The notes beneath the pieces were generated by a model. That model made no database searches and was not told the DNA's origin. It was given only the letters and a program-made list of their open reading frames with translations. A stretch of 8,131 nucleotides of DNA from an uncultured Collinsella sp. (GTDB lineage: Bacteria; Actinomycetota; Coriobacteriia; Coriobacteriales; Coriobacteriaceae). The stretch spans positions 1 to 8,131 of the forward strand of contig USDH01000059.1 of NCBI GenBank assembly GCA_900553415.1, written 5' to 3'. The stretch's first letter is position 1. Each line of letters begins with the position of its first letter. Of the stretch, positions 1 through 6,508 are shown piece after piece. A program made the position numbers and the translations under genes.

Positions 1-830
1 TGTTTGGCCAGTACAAGCGCCTGCAGAATGAGTACACCGGCGTGCTGACCGGCAAGGGCATCCCCTTCGGCGGTTCTCTCGCCCGTACCGAGGCCACCGG
101 CTACGGCCTGGTCTACTTTGTGGACGAGTACCTCAAGAGCCGCGGCGACTCCTTCGAGGGCAAGAACGTCGTCGTTCACGGCTCCGGTAACGTCGCCATC
201 TACGCGGTCCAGAAGGTCTCCCAGCTCGGCGGCAAGGTGCTTGCCTGCTCCGATACCCACGGCTGGGTCGAGGATCCCGACGGCATCGACTACACTGTGC
301 TCGAGCATGTCTACAACAAGAAGCGCTCCGGCCACGACAAGGGCGTCACGCTCGCCATGTACGTTGACGAGAAGCCCAACGCCGTGTGGCACGAGGGCGA
401 CGGCCGCGGCGTGTGGGAGCTGCCCTGCGACATCGCGCTGCCCTGCGCTCGCGAGAACACGCTGCTGCTCGAGGACGCCCAGGCGCTCGTCGCCAACGGC
501 TGCAAGGTGGTCGGCGAGGGCGCAAACATGCCCACGACCATCGAGGCCACGACCTACTTCCAGGAGAACGGCGTCGCCTTCATGCCCGGTAAGGCTGCTA
601 ACGCCGGCGGCGTGCTCGTGTCCGGCCTGGAGATGAGCCAGAACGCCGAGCACCTGTCCTGGACCTTCGAGGAGGTCGACGGCAAGCTCGAGCAGCTCAT
701 GCGCGGCATGTTCCACAACGTGGACGACACCGCCAAGGAGTATGGCCAGGAGGGCAACTTTGTCATGGGCGCCAACATCGCCGGCTTCCTGAAGGTCGCC
801 GACGCCATGCTCGCCCAGGGCGTCTGCTAA
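1..830 (+). CDS. gdhA: NADP-type glutamate dehydrogenase, C-terminal part (5' end outside window)
   Basis: Glutamate dehydrogenase interconverts 2-oxoglutarate plus ammonium and glutamate in the cytoplasm, linking carbon and nitrogen metabolism. The frame is open from base 3 with no start, so the gene begins upstream; about 275 codons are visible, against roughly 450 aa for family I enzymes. The visible part opens with FGQYKR and the conserved TGKGIPFGGSLARTEATGYG block. A Rossmann dinucleotide site follows (GSGNVA, bases 180-197), then SDTHGW, the conserved EGANMPTTIEAT and PGKAANAGGV blocks, and the C-terminus GANIAGFLKVADAMLAQGVC, nearly identical to the E. coli GdhA end as I recall it. 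The N-terminal substrate domain with the catalytic Lys and Asp lies outside the window. NADP use is inferred from the family I resemblance; NAD use is not excluded. An intrinsic terminator follows 25 bases after the stop, so the gene ends its transcription unit. Confidence 0.96.
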   Translation, partial: FGQYKRLQNEYTGVLTGKGIPFGGSLARTEATGYGLVYFVDEYLKSRGDSFEGKNVVVHGSGNVAIYAVQKVSQLGGKVLACSDTHGWVEDPDGIDYTVLEHVYNKKRSGHDKGVTLAMYVDEKPNAVWHEGDGRGVWELPCDIALPCARENTLLLEDAQALVANGCKVVGEGANMPTTIEATTYFQENGVAFMPGKAANAGGVLVSGLEMSQNAEHLSWTFEEVDGKLEQLMRGMFHNVDDTAKEYGQEGNFVMGANIAGFLKVADAMLAQGVC

Positions 831-855
831 ATCTTCGCTCGACATAGCATCGCAG

Positions 856-890
856 AAGGCTTCCAGTCATCTTGGCTGGGAGCCTTTTTT
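856..890 (+). terminator. Intrinsic terminator of gdhA
   Basis: An 11-bp stem pairs AAGGCTTCCAG (856-866) with CTGGGAGCCTT (876-886), with one G-U wobble and a 9-nt loop. It ends in a run of six T (885-890). It lies 25 bases after the gdhA stop and separates gdhA from the downstream molybdenum hydroxylase operon. Confidence 0.9.
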
Positions 891-952
891 GATCCGCATG
901 CGACGGAGGAAAACGGTTCATTTTGTCCCGACACGAGCTATGCCCCCTCGTT

Positions 953-961
953 TGGTACACT
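953..961 (+). promoter_or_regulatory. Possible extended -10 promoter of the molybdenum hydroxylase operon
   Basis: The sequence TGG-TACACT matches an extended -10 element (TGn plus a hexamer matching TATAAT at 4 of 6). It lies 24 bases before the ATG at 986 and downstream of the gdhA terminator, where a promoter is expected. No convincing -35 hexamer is seen at 16-18 bp. The rest of the 831-985 gap holds no gene that I can support. Confidence 0.35.
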
Positions 962-985
962 TAAAGGTACTGGACAAGTGAAGAG

Positions 986-1900
986 ATGGGGGAGAACGTG
1001 CTCAAGTTCGGTACCTACGTCCGTGTTGGAAACGCGGCCGAAGCCTATGAGCTCTTACAGAAGAACCGCAACAACAAGATTGTGGGCGGCGGCATCTGGA
1101 TGCGCCTGGGTTCGCGTCGTGTGGCGACGGCGATTGACCTTTCGGCCTGCGGACTCGATCAGATCGAGGAGACCGAGACCGAGTTTCGCATCGGTGCCAT
1201 GTGTACCCTGCGCCAGCTCGAGCGTCATGCCGGGCTCAACGCGCTTGTCAACAATGTCTTTGAGTTCGCCGTCCACGACATCGTGGGCGTGCAGCTGCGC
1301 AATACCGCCACGGTGGGCGGCAGCATCTACGGCCGCTTTGGCTTCTCGGACGTTCTCTCCGCCTTTCTCGCGCTCGATTCCTATGTTGAGCTGACGGGCG
1401 CCGGCCGCGTGCCGCTCGCGGAGTTCGTGGACATGGGCTATGTGCGCGACGTGATCGAGCACATCGTGGTCGTCAAGCACGATTACCGCGCGAGCTACGA
1501 GGCCGTGCGCAAGGCCGCGACCGATTTCCCCTCCTTAAACGTCACCGCTGCCTGGTGGGACAACAGCTGGCATGTCACCGTGGGTGCCCGCCCGCTGCGC
1601 GCGACCTTGCTGCAGGGCGAGGCGTGTGGCCTTTCCGGCGAGCAGCCTTCCGAGGACGAGCTGCGCGCCCTGGCCGCATCAGTGCGCGCGCTGAGCTACG
1701 GCACCAACCTGTGGGGCTCGGCCGACTACCGCCGCCGCATCTCGGCCCCGCTGGCGATTCAGGCCGTGCGCCGCGCCGCCGGCATCGAGCTTTCGGCCGC
1801 GCTTGCCCGCGAGCTCGAGACCGTTCAGGTCCCCAAATATGCCACGGACGAGTATTCCTGCCGCCGCGTGCCCGGCGTCGATTCTAGCGAGGTGCGCTAA
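986..1900 (+). CDS. FAD-binding subunit of a molybdenum hydroxylase (CoxM/xanthine dehydrogenase family)
   Basis: This 304-aa protein is the flavin subunit that carries electrons from the Fe-S clusters of a xanthine dehydrogenase-type enzyme to an acceptor such as NAD+. Family signs are the N-terminal glycine motif VGGGIWMRLG (PCMH-type FAD fold), the IGAMCTLRQLE segment and the second FAD-contacting block TATVGGSIYGRFGFSDVLSA, which matches the usual T-x-GG-N/S-I...D pattern. A CoxM C-terminal domain follows to about residue 280. The length fits the family. The start is uncertain: ATG 986 has only a weak purine-rich upstream region, whereas GTG 998 (MLKFGTYVRV...) sits 3 nt after GGGGGAG and matches where family members usually begin. 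The stop overlaps the next gene's ATG by one base (TAATG), indicating translational coupling. The substrate cannot be assigned from this subunit. Confidence 0.9.
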   Translation: MGENVLKFGTYVRVGNAAEAYELLQKNRNNKIVGGGIWMRLGSRRVATAIDLSACGLDQIEETETEFRIGAMCTLRQLERHAGLNALVNNVFEFAVHDIVGVQLRNTATVGGSIYGRFGFSDVLSAFLALDSYVELTGAGRVPLAEFVDMGYVRDVIEHIVVVKHDYRASYEAVRKAATDFPSLNVTAAWWDNSWHVTVGARPLRATLLQGEACGLSGEQPSEDELRALAASVRALSYGTNLWGSADYRRRISAPLAIQAVRRAAGIELSAALARELETVQVPKYATDEYSCRRVPGVDSSEVR

Positions 1901-4731
1901 TGGCTGCCAAACTCATCGATCTTTCCTTTACGCTCAACGGCGGCAAGGTCAAGGTTCAGATTGCCCCCGACACCATGCTCTTTGCGCTGCTGCGCGAGCA
2001 GGGCTGCGCGTCGGTGCGCTGCGCCTGCGAGACCACCAACTGCGGTCTATGCACGGTGTGGCTCGACGGCGACCCGGTGCTGAGCTGCTCGGTTCCCGCC
2101 GCGCGCGTCGAGGGCCACGCCATCACCACGCTCGAGGGCCTCAAGACCGAGTCCGAGGCACTGGCCCGCGCAATGGCTGCCGAAGGTGCCGAGCAGTGCG
2201 GTTTTTGCGCCCCTGGTCTCATCATGAACGTGCTGGCGCTTGCCCGCGCCGCCAAGGAGGATCCGAGCCTCGTCGCCACGCGCGAGGAGCTCTCGCGCCA
2301 GCTGGCCGGCAACCTCTGCCGTTGCAGCGGCTACGAGAGCCAGCTGCGCGCCATCGTCCGCTTCCTTAACGAGTCTGGCGTGCAGGTGGGCTTTGAGATG
2401 CCCGAGCTGCCGGTCAACGACACAAGCTCCGACGGCGTTTCCTACAAGCAGATCACCCATAAGCAGCCCAAGAAGGACTCGAAGGCCCTGCTCGAGGGCC
2501 GTCCCGTCTACACGGGCGATATGGTGCCCGCCGGCGCGCTCATCGTCAAACTCAAGCGCAGCCCCTATGCCCACGCCAAGATCCGCTCCATCGATACGTC
2601 GCGCGCCCTGAAGGTGCCCGGCGTGGTGGGCGTCTACACCTACGAGGACATGCCCAAGCGGCGCTTTACCATTGCCGGCCAGAGCTATCCGCAGCCGAGT
2701 CCCTACGACCGCCTGATTCTCGAGAACCTCGTCCGTTACCAAAACGAGGAGGTGGCGATCGTCGCCGCCGAGACTGAGGAGGCTGCCGACAAGGCGCTCA
2801 AACTCATCAAGGTCGACTACGAGGTGCTCGAGCCGCTGCTCGACTTTACCCAGGCACTCGATAACGACATCGTGGTCCACCCCGAGGGCGACGTGACCTT
2901 TATGTTCCCGCAGGGCGGCGACGTTGCTCGCAACCTGGTGTGCAGCGGCACCAGCGACTTTGGCGATCTGGACGAGGCCTTCGCCCAGAGCGACATCGTC
3001 TTTGAGCGCACCTACACCAGCCAGGCCACACAGACCGCGCCCATGGAGACCTTCCGCGCCTTCGCGACGACCGACGCGTTCGGCCGCATCTCGGTGACCA
3101 CCTCCACGCAGGTGCCCTTCCACGTGCGCCGCATGGTCGCGCAGTCGCTCGACATTCCGCAGTCGCAGGTGCAGGTCATTAAGCCGCGCATCGGCGGCGG
3201 CTTTGGCTCTAAGCAGACGGGCTGCTGCGAGATCTTCGTGGCGTTTGTGACGCAGCAGACCGGCCGTCCGAGCTATTGCTGCTACACCCGCGAGGAGACC
3301 ATCACCGCGGGCAACTCGCGCCACCAGATGCAGATGACCGTTAAGCTGGGCGCCATGAACGACGGCACCATCACGGCCATCGACTTGCATACGCTGTCTA
3401 ACGCCGGCGCGTACGGCGAGCACGCTACCACGACGATCGGCCTTTCGGGCCATAAGAGCCTGCCCATCTACAACCATGTGAAGGCGAGCCGCTTTAGCTG
3501 GGACGCCGTCTACACCAACACCAACCGCGGCGGCGCGTATCGCGGCTACGGTGCCACCCAGGGCCAGTTTGCCGTGGAGAGTGCCGTCAACGAGCTCGCC
3601 GACATGCTGCACATGGACCCCGCCGACCTGCGCCTTAAGAACATTGTGCGCGAGGGCGAGGTCATGCCGCAGTACTACAACGAGAAGCTCAACGCCTGCG
3701 CGCTCGACCGCTGTCTGCTACGCGCAATGGACATGATCGGTTGGCGCGACAAGCCGCTAGCCGTCGACCTGGGCGACCGCGTGCGTGCTCTGGGCTGCGC
3801 GCTCACCATGCAGGGCTCGGGCATTTCCAACGTGGATATCGCCGGCATCGACATGCGCTTGGAAGAGGACGGCTTTATCACGCTTTCGACCGGCGCCACC
3901 GACAACGGCATGGGCGTCGACACGATCCTGGCGCAGATTGCCGCCGAGGAGTTGGGCGTGGAGAGCTCTCTGATCGTGGTGCGCGGCGTGGACACCGACG
4001 TGTCGCCGTTCGACGCCGGCTCGTACGCGAGCTCGGGCACGTACGTGACGGGCCTGGCAGCCAAGAACGCCGCGACCGAGCTGCGTGAGAAGATTTGCGC
4101 CAAGGCCGCCCAGATGTGGGATGTGGACGCCGCCGACGTGGTCTTTGATGGCCAGTACGTGCGCCTGTCCGACGAGCGTGCCGCGCGCGAGCAGAACCGT
4201 TACCTCACGCTGCGCGACTTTGCCAACCTGTGCGTCAAGAACATCGCGGGCGGCGACGCGCTCACCTCGCATGCCTCTGCCTGCCTGCCCGTTTCGCCTC
4301 CGCCGTTTATGGCCGGCATTGCCGAGGTCGAGGTCGACAAGGCCACCGGCAAGGTGACCGTGGTGGACTACGCGGCGGCTGTGGACTGCGGCACCGTGAT
4401 CAACGAGGCGCTCGCGCGCGTCCAGGCCGAGGGCGGCATTGCCCAGGGTATCGGTCACGCGCTCTACGAGATCGTCGAGCACGATGACCGCGGTCGTCTG
4501 CGCACCGGCAACTTTATGAGCTACAAGCTGCCCACGCGCCTGGATATCGGCAGCATTCGCGTGGCCTTTGAGCCGAGCTACGAGCCGACGGGCCCGTTTG
4601 GCGCCAAGTCGATCGGCGAGGTTGTCATCAACACGCCGCTCGCCGCCGTGGCCTCGGCCGTGGCGCACGCCACCGGCCACCAGGTTCGATCGCTGCCGAT
4701 CACGCCCGAGAAGGCCCTGCTGGGGGAGTAG
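1900..4731 (+). CDS. Fused [2Fe-2S] and molybdopterin-binding subunit of a xanthine dehydrogenase-family hydroxylase
   Basis: This 943-aa catalytic subunit probably hydroxylates a purine, N-heterocycle or aldehyde using a Mo-pterin centre and two [2Fe-2S] clusters. Residues 1-80 form a plant-type ferredoxin domain with ligands C43-x4-C48-x2-C51-x11-C63. Residues 85-160 form the second cluster domain (QCGFC at 99-103, CRC at 140-142). From about residue 200 comes the aldehyde oxidase/xanthine dehydrogenase a/b hammerhead domain (GRPVYTGDM), then the Mo-cofactor domain: GGGFGSKQ at 432-439, AYRGYG with R548, and GAKSIGE with E907, the likely catalytic glutamate. Separate small (Fe-S) and large (Mo) genes are common in bacteria; here they are one reading frame, while FAD remains a separate gene. 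Q439 replaces the Glu that follows GGFGGK in eukaryotic xanthine dehydrogenase, so xanthine is possible but unproven. The protein is probably cytoplasmic, as no signal peptide is visible. Confidence 0.93.
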   Translation: MAAKLIDLSFTLNGGKVKVQIAPDTMLFALLREQGCASVRCACETTNCGLCTVWLDGDPVLSCSVPAARVEGHAITTLEGLKTESEALARAMAAEGAEQCGFCAPGLIMNVLALARAAKEDPSLVATREELSRQLAGNLCRCSGYESQLRAIVRFLNESGVQVGFEMPELPVNDTSSDGVSYKQITHKQPKKDSKALLEGRPVYTGDMVPAGALIVKLKRSPYAHAKIRSIDTSRALKVPGVVGVYTYEDMPKRRFTIAGQSYPQPSPYDRLILENLVRYQNEEVAIVAAETEEAADKALKLIKVDYEVLEPLLDFTQALDNDIVVHPEGDVTFMFPQGGDVARNLVCSGTSDFGDLDEAFAQSDIVFERTYTSQATQTAPMETFRAFATTDAFGRISVTTSTQVPFHVRRMVAQSLDIPQSQVQVIKPRIGGGFGSKQTGCCEIFVAFVTQQTGRPSYCCYTREETITAGNSRHQMQMTVKLGAMNDGTITAIDLHTLSNAGAYGEHATTTIGLSGHKSLPIYNHVKASRFSWDAVYTNTNRGGAYRGYGATQGQFAVESAVNELADMLHMDPADLRLKNIVREGEVMPQYYNEKLNACALDRCLLRAMDMIGWRDKPLAVDLGDRVRALGCALTMQGSGISNVDIAGIDMRLEEDGFITLSTGATDNGMGVDTILAQIAAEELGVESSLIVVRGVDTDVSPFDAGSYASSGTYVTGLAAKNAATELREKICAKAAQMWDVDAADVVFDGQYVRLSDERAAREQNRYLTLRDFANLCVKNIAGGDALTSHASACLPVSPPPFMAGIAEVEVDKATGKVTVVDYAAAVDCGTVINEALARVQAEGGIAQGIGHALYEIVEHDDRGRLRTGNFMSYKLPTRLDIGSIRVAFEPSYEPTGPFGAKSIGEVVINTPLAAVASAVAHATGHQVRSLPITPEKALLGE

Positions 4732-4760
4732 CGGGGCAGCGAACAAGTCGTAATGGGCGG

Positions 4761-4785
4761 GGCGGGGCAACTCGTCCCGCCTTTT
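4761..4785 (+). terminator. Intrinsic terminator of the molybdenum hydroxylase operon
   Basis: GGCGGGGC (4761-4768) pairs with GTCCCGCC (4774-4781) through 8 bp including one G-U, around the loop AACTC, and TTTT follows (4782-4785). It lies 30 bases after the stop of the Mo subunit and closes the two-gene operon before the tRNA gene. Confidence 0.85.
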
Positions 4786-4843
4786 GCACTCGTGGTGAGG
4801 TCGTGAGCCTGTAAAAGGTGTGCGTGCGCTTGCCGTTCGTATC

Positions 4844-4852
4844 TGCTATCAT
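4844..4852 (+). promoter_or_regulatory. Possible extended -10 promoter of tRNA-Leu
   Basis: TGC-TATCAT is an extended -10 element (TGn plus 5 of 6 matches to TATAAT). It ends 19 bases before the mature tRNA, a spacing that would give a short 5' leader for RNase P. No good -35 hexamer is visible at 16-18 bp. Confidence 0.45.
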
Positions 4853-4871
4853 TCCTAGTCTGTGCGCTCAT

Positions 4872-4955
4872 GCGGGCGTGGCGGAATTGGTAGACGCGCC
4901 AGATTTAGGTTCTGGTGGGATTCCCGTGAAGGTTCGAGTCCTTTCGCCCGCACCA
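4872..4955 (+). tRNA. tRNA-Leu, anticodon UAG
   Basis: This is an 84-nt class II tRNA. The acceptor stem GCGGGCG (4872-4878) pairs fully with CGCCCGC (4945-4951), followed by discriminator A and an encoded CCA (4953-4955). The anticodon stem CCAGA/TCTGG (4899-4903 with 4911-4915) encloses the loop TTTAGGT, giving anticodon TAG at 4906-4908, which reads CUA and other CUN codons. A long variable arm (TGGGATTCCCG region) is typical of tRNA-Leu. The T arm is GAAGG-TTCGAGT-CCTTT with one G-U pair. No strong terminator follows. Trigger factor starts 91 bases downstream, so read-through into it is possible. Confidence 0.97.
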
Positions 4956-5034
4956 TCGCACCTGCGTCGGCCCTGGCCGTCGCGACACTTTGTTGCATAA
5001 AGGTACCAGCACCTCAGATAAGCTGGGCAGTATG

Positions 5035-5040
5035 AGGAGG
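5035..5040 (+). promoter_or_regulatory. Shine-Dalgarno AGGAGG that decides the tig start
   Basis: A perfect AGGAGG lies 6 nt before TTG 5047 and 3 nt before GTG 5044. It falls after the in-frame ATG at 5032, inside the reading frame that this ATG would open. The ATG therefore has no ribosome site of its own and is unlikely to be the start. Confidence 0.75.
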
Positions 5041-5046
5041 AACGTG

Positions 5047-6345
5047 TTGAACATCACCACTTCTGACGTCAAGGACGCCAAGCTCACCGCTACGGTCACC
5101 ATCCCGGCCGCCGACGTCGACGCCGCGATCAAGAAGGCCTACAAGGACACCGCCAAGAAGTACCGCTTCCCGGGCTTCCGTGCCGGTAAGGCTCCCCGTC
5201 CGGTCATCGACTCCGCACTTGGCGCCGAGGCTACCCTCGCTCAGGCCACCAACGACCTGATCGCAGCCAACGAGCCCGCCGTCCTCAACGAGCTGGACAT
5301 CGTCCCCACCAAGAACGGTGACTACAAGGACCTCGACCTCGCCAAGGATCACGAGGACTACACCTACACCGTCGAGTTCTCCTTGCGTCCCGCCGCTGAG
5401 CTCTCGTCCTTCGACGCCGTCGAGATCGAGATGCCCCCTGCGGAGGTCACCGAGTCCGAGATCAACAACCAGGTCGAGATGCTCCTCAACTACCGTGCCA
5501 CCTTCGAGGACGTCGAGGGTCGCGCCGTCGAGGCTGAGGACTACGTTACCGTCGACCTCAAGGCCGTCGAGAACGCCGACAACTTCGCTGCCGAGGGCCG
5601 CATGCTCATCGCCGGTAGCGACAGCAACCCCAAGGAGTTCAACGAGGCCCTGATCGGTGCCAACGTTGACGACGTCAAGACCGTTACCTGGACCGACGAG
5701 GTCGAGGAGGGCGAGGAGGCCGAGACCCACACCGTCGAGGTCACCGTCAAGGGCATCAAGGTCCGCAACACCCCCGAGCTCACCGATGAGCTCGTCAAGT
5801 CCGACTTTGGCTTCGACAGCATCGACGCCATGCGCGACGCCATCAAGATCGAGATCGAGCAGGACAAGGCTTCCCGCCTCCCGGCCGAGAAGGAGAACCG
5901 TTGCGTCTCCGCTCTCGCCGAGCGCCTGCAGCTCGAGGAGATGGACGCCGACTACGAGCAGTCCGTCTTTGAGGAGCTTGGCCAGAACTTCCTGTCCAAC
6001 CTCGCTGCCCGCGGCATGACGCTGGACACCTGGCTGCCCGCCTCCGGCCTGACCATGGAGCAGTTCATCGGCGACCTGCACAAGCAGGCCAACGACGTTG
6101 CCCGTGAGTCCCTGGCGCTCGACGCCCTCGCCCGTGAGCTCAAGATCGAGGTCACCGAGGACGACATCAACGCCGAGTTCGAGAAGGCCGGCGTCAAGGA
6201 CGTCGAGGCTTCCAAGGCCGAGTTCATCGCCGATGGCCGCATGCCTGCCGTCCGTGAGTCCATCCGTCGCTCCAAGGCCGTCGACCACCTGGTCGAGAAC
6301 GCCAAGGTGACCGAGGTCGACGAGACCGCCAAGGACGCCGAGTAA
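5047..6345 (+). CDS. tig: Trigger factor, ribosome-associated chaperone
   Basis: Trigger factor binds the ribosome exit tunnel and shields nascent chains. From TTG 5047 the protein is 432 aa, the same length as E. coli trigger factor, and the ribosome-docking signature GFRAGKAP places F44-R45 at the E. coli positions. This agreement and the AGGAGG 6 nt upstream favour TTG; GTG 5044 would add one residue and ATG 5032 five. The N-terminal ribosome-binding domain spans about 1-110, the PPIase-like domain about 150-240, and the helical C-terminal domain the rest, ending in an acidic tail. The docking loop is F-R-A rather than F-R-K. The PPIase domain is divergent: the E. coli IPGFE region reads NPKEFNE, so isomerase activity may be weak. 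Codon use is strongly biased (GAG, GAC, GTC, AAG), suggesting high expression. The gene lies just upstream of clpP and clpX, a common bacterial arrangement. Confidence 0.95.
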   Translation: MNITTSDVKDAKLTATVTIPAADVDAAIKKAYKDTAKKYRFPGFRAGKAPRPVIDSALGAEATLAQATNDLIAANEPAVLNELDIVPTKNGDYKDLDLAKDHEDYTYTVEFSLRPAAELSSFDAVEIEMPPAEVTESEINNQVEMLLNYRATFEDVEGRAVEAEDYVTVDLKAVENADNFAAEGRMLIAGSDSNPKEFNEALIGANVDDVKTVTWTDEVEEGEEAETHTVEVTVKGIKVRNTPELTDELVKSDFGFDSIDAMRDAIKIEIEQDKASRLPAEKENRCVSALAERLQLEEMDADYEQSVFEELGQNFLSNLAARGMTLDTWLPASGLTMEQFIGDLHKQANDVARESLALDALARELKIEVTEDDINAEFEKAGVKDVEASKAEFIADGRMPAVRESIRRSKAVDHLVENAKVTEVDETAKDAE

Positions 6346-6397
6346 TTCTCGCCACCTTGCCCGCGAGCGCATGCATGTGCCCGTGATGGGGTAAAGT

Positions 6398-6403
6398 TAT
6401 ACA
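6398..6403 (+). promoter_or_regulatory. Tentative -10 box upstream of clpP
   Basis: TATACA matches the -10 consensus at 4 of 6 positions and lies in the tig-clpP gap about 106 bases before the clpP start. No good -35 hexamer is found. Two copies of CCGGTT follow 8 bp apart (6404 and 6412), possibly a regulator site. The evidence is weak. Confidence 0.2.
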
Positions 6404-6421
6404 CCGGTTATCCGGTTGCTT

Positions 6422-6462
6422 CGTACGGTGCCAGCCAATGCATAGCATGCGGGCACCGTACG
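6422..6462 (+). terminator. Perfect 11-bp hairpin between tig and clpP (terminator or leader element)
   Basis: CGTACGGTGCC (6422-6432) and GGCACCGTACG (6452-6462) are exact inverted copies around a 19-nt loop. The loop itself can form a small inner hairpin (ATGC-ATA-GCAT, 6438-6448). The sequence that follows is TTTATCT, a poor U-tract. It may terminate tig transcripts weakly, or act as a structured 5' leader or protein-binding site for clpP. The rest of the 6346-6508 gap contains no gene. Confidence 0.5.
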
Positions 6463-6508
6463 TTTATCTAGAACCAATTTGGTCCGCAAGAGAGAAATGG
6501 AGATGCGT

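Noticed and set aside
905..930. Shine-Dalgarno-like GGAGG at 905-909 suggesting a small gene between gdhA and the FAD subunit
   Set aside because: No start codon lies at a usable distance; the next candidate, TTG 923, is 13 nt away and opens no meaningful frame.
2047..3612. 521-codon open frame on the minus strand opposite the Mo subunit (and a similar one at 3757-4770)
   Set aside because: A GC-rich codon-periodicity shadow: the + strand frame carries all the conserved Fe-S and Mo-cofactor motifs, and the minus translation resembles no family.
4956..4985. GC-rich GGCC-CT-GGCC inverted repeat after the tRNA as a terminator
   Set aside because: The perfect pairing is only 4 bp with a loop too small to fold, and no T-run follows.
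5014..6372. 452-codon open frame on the minus strand opposite trigger factor
   Set aside because: Its low-complexity L/V/D/G-rich translation is what the biased GAG/GAC/GTC/AAG codons of tig give when read backwards; it has no recognisable domain, and tig is unmistakable.
6471..6485. ACCAA-T-TTGGT inverted repeat before clpP as a CtsR, HspR or ClgR operator
   Set aside because: It does not match the CtsR direct repeat or the HAIR or ClgR palindromes as I know them, and 5-bp arms are expected by chance.
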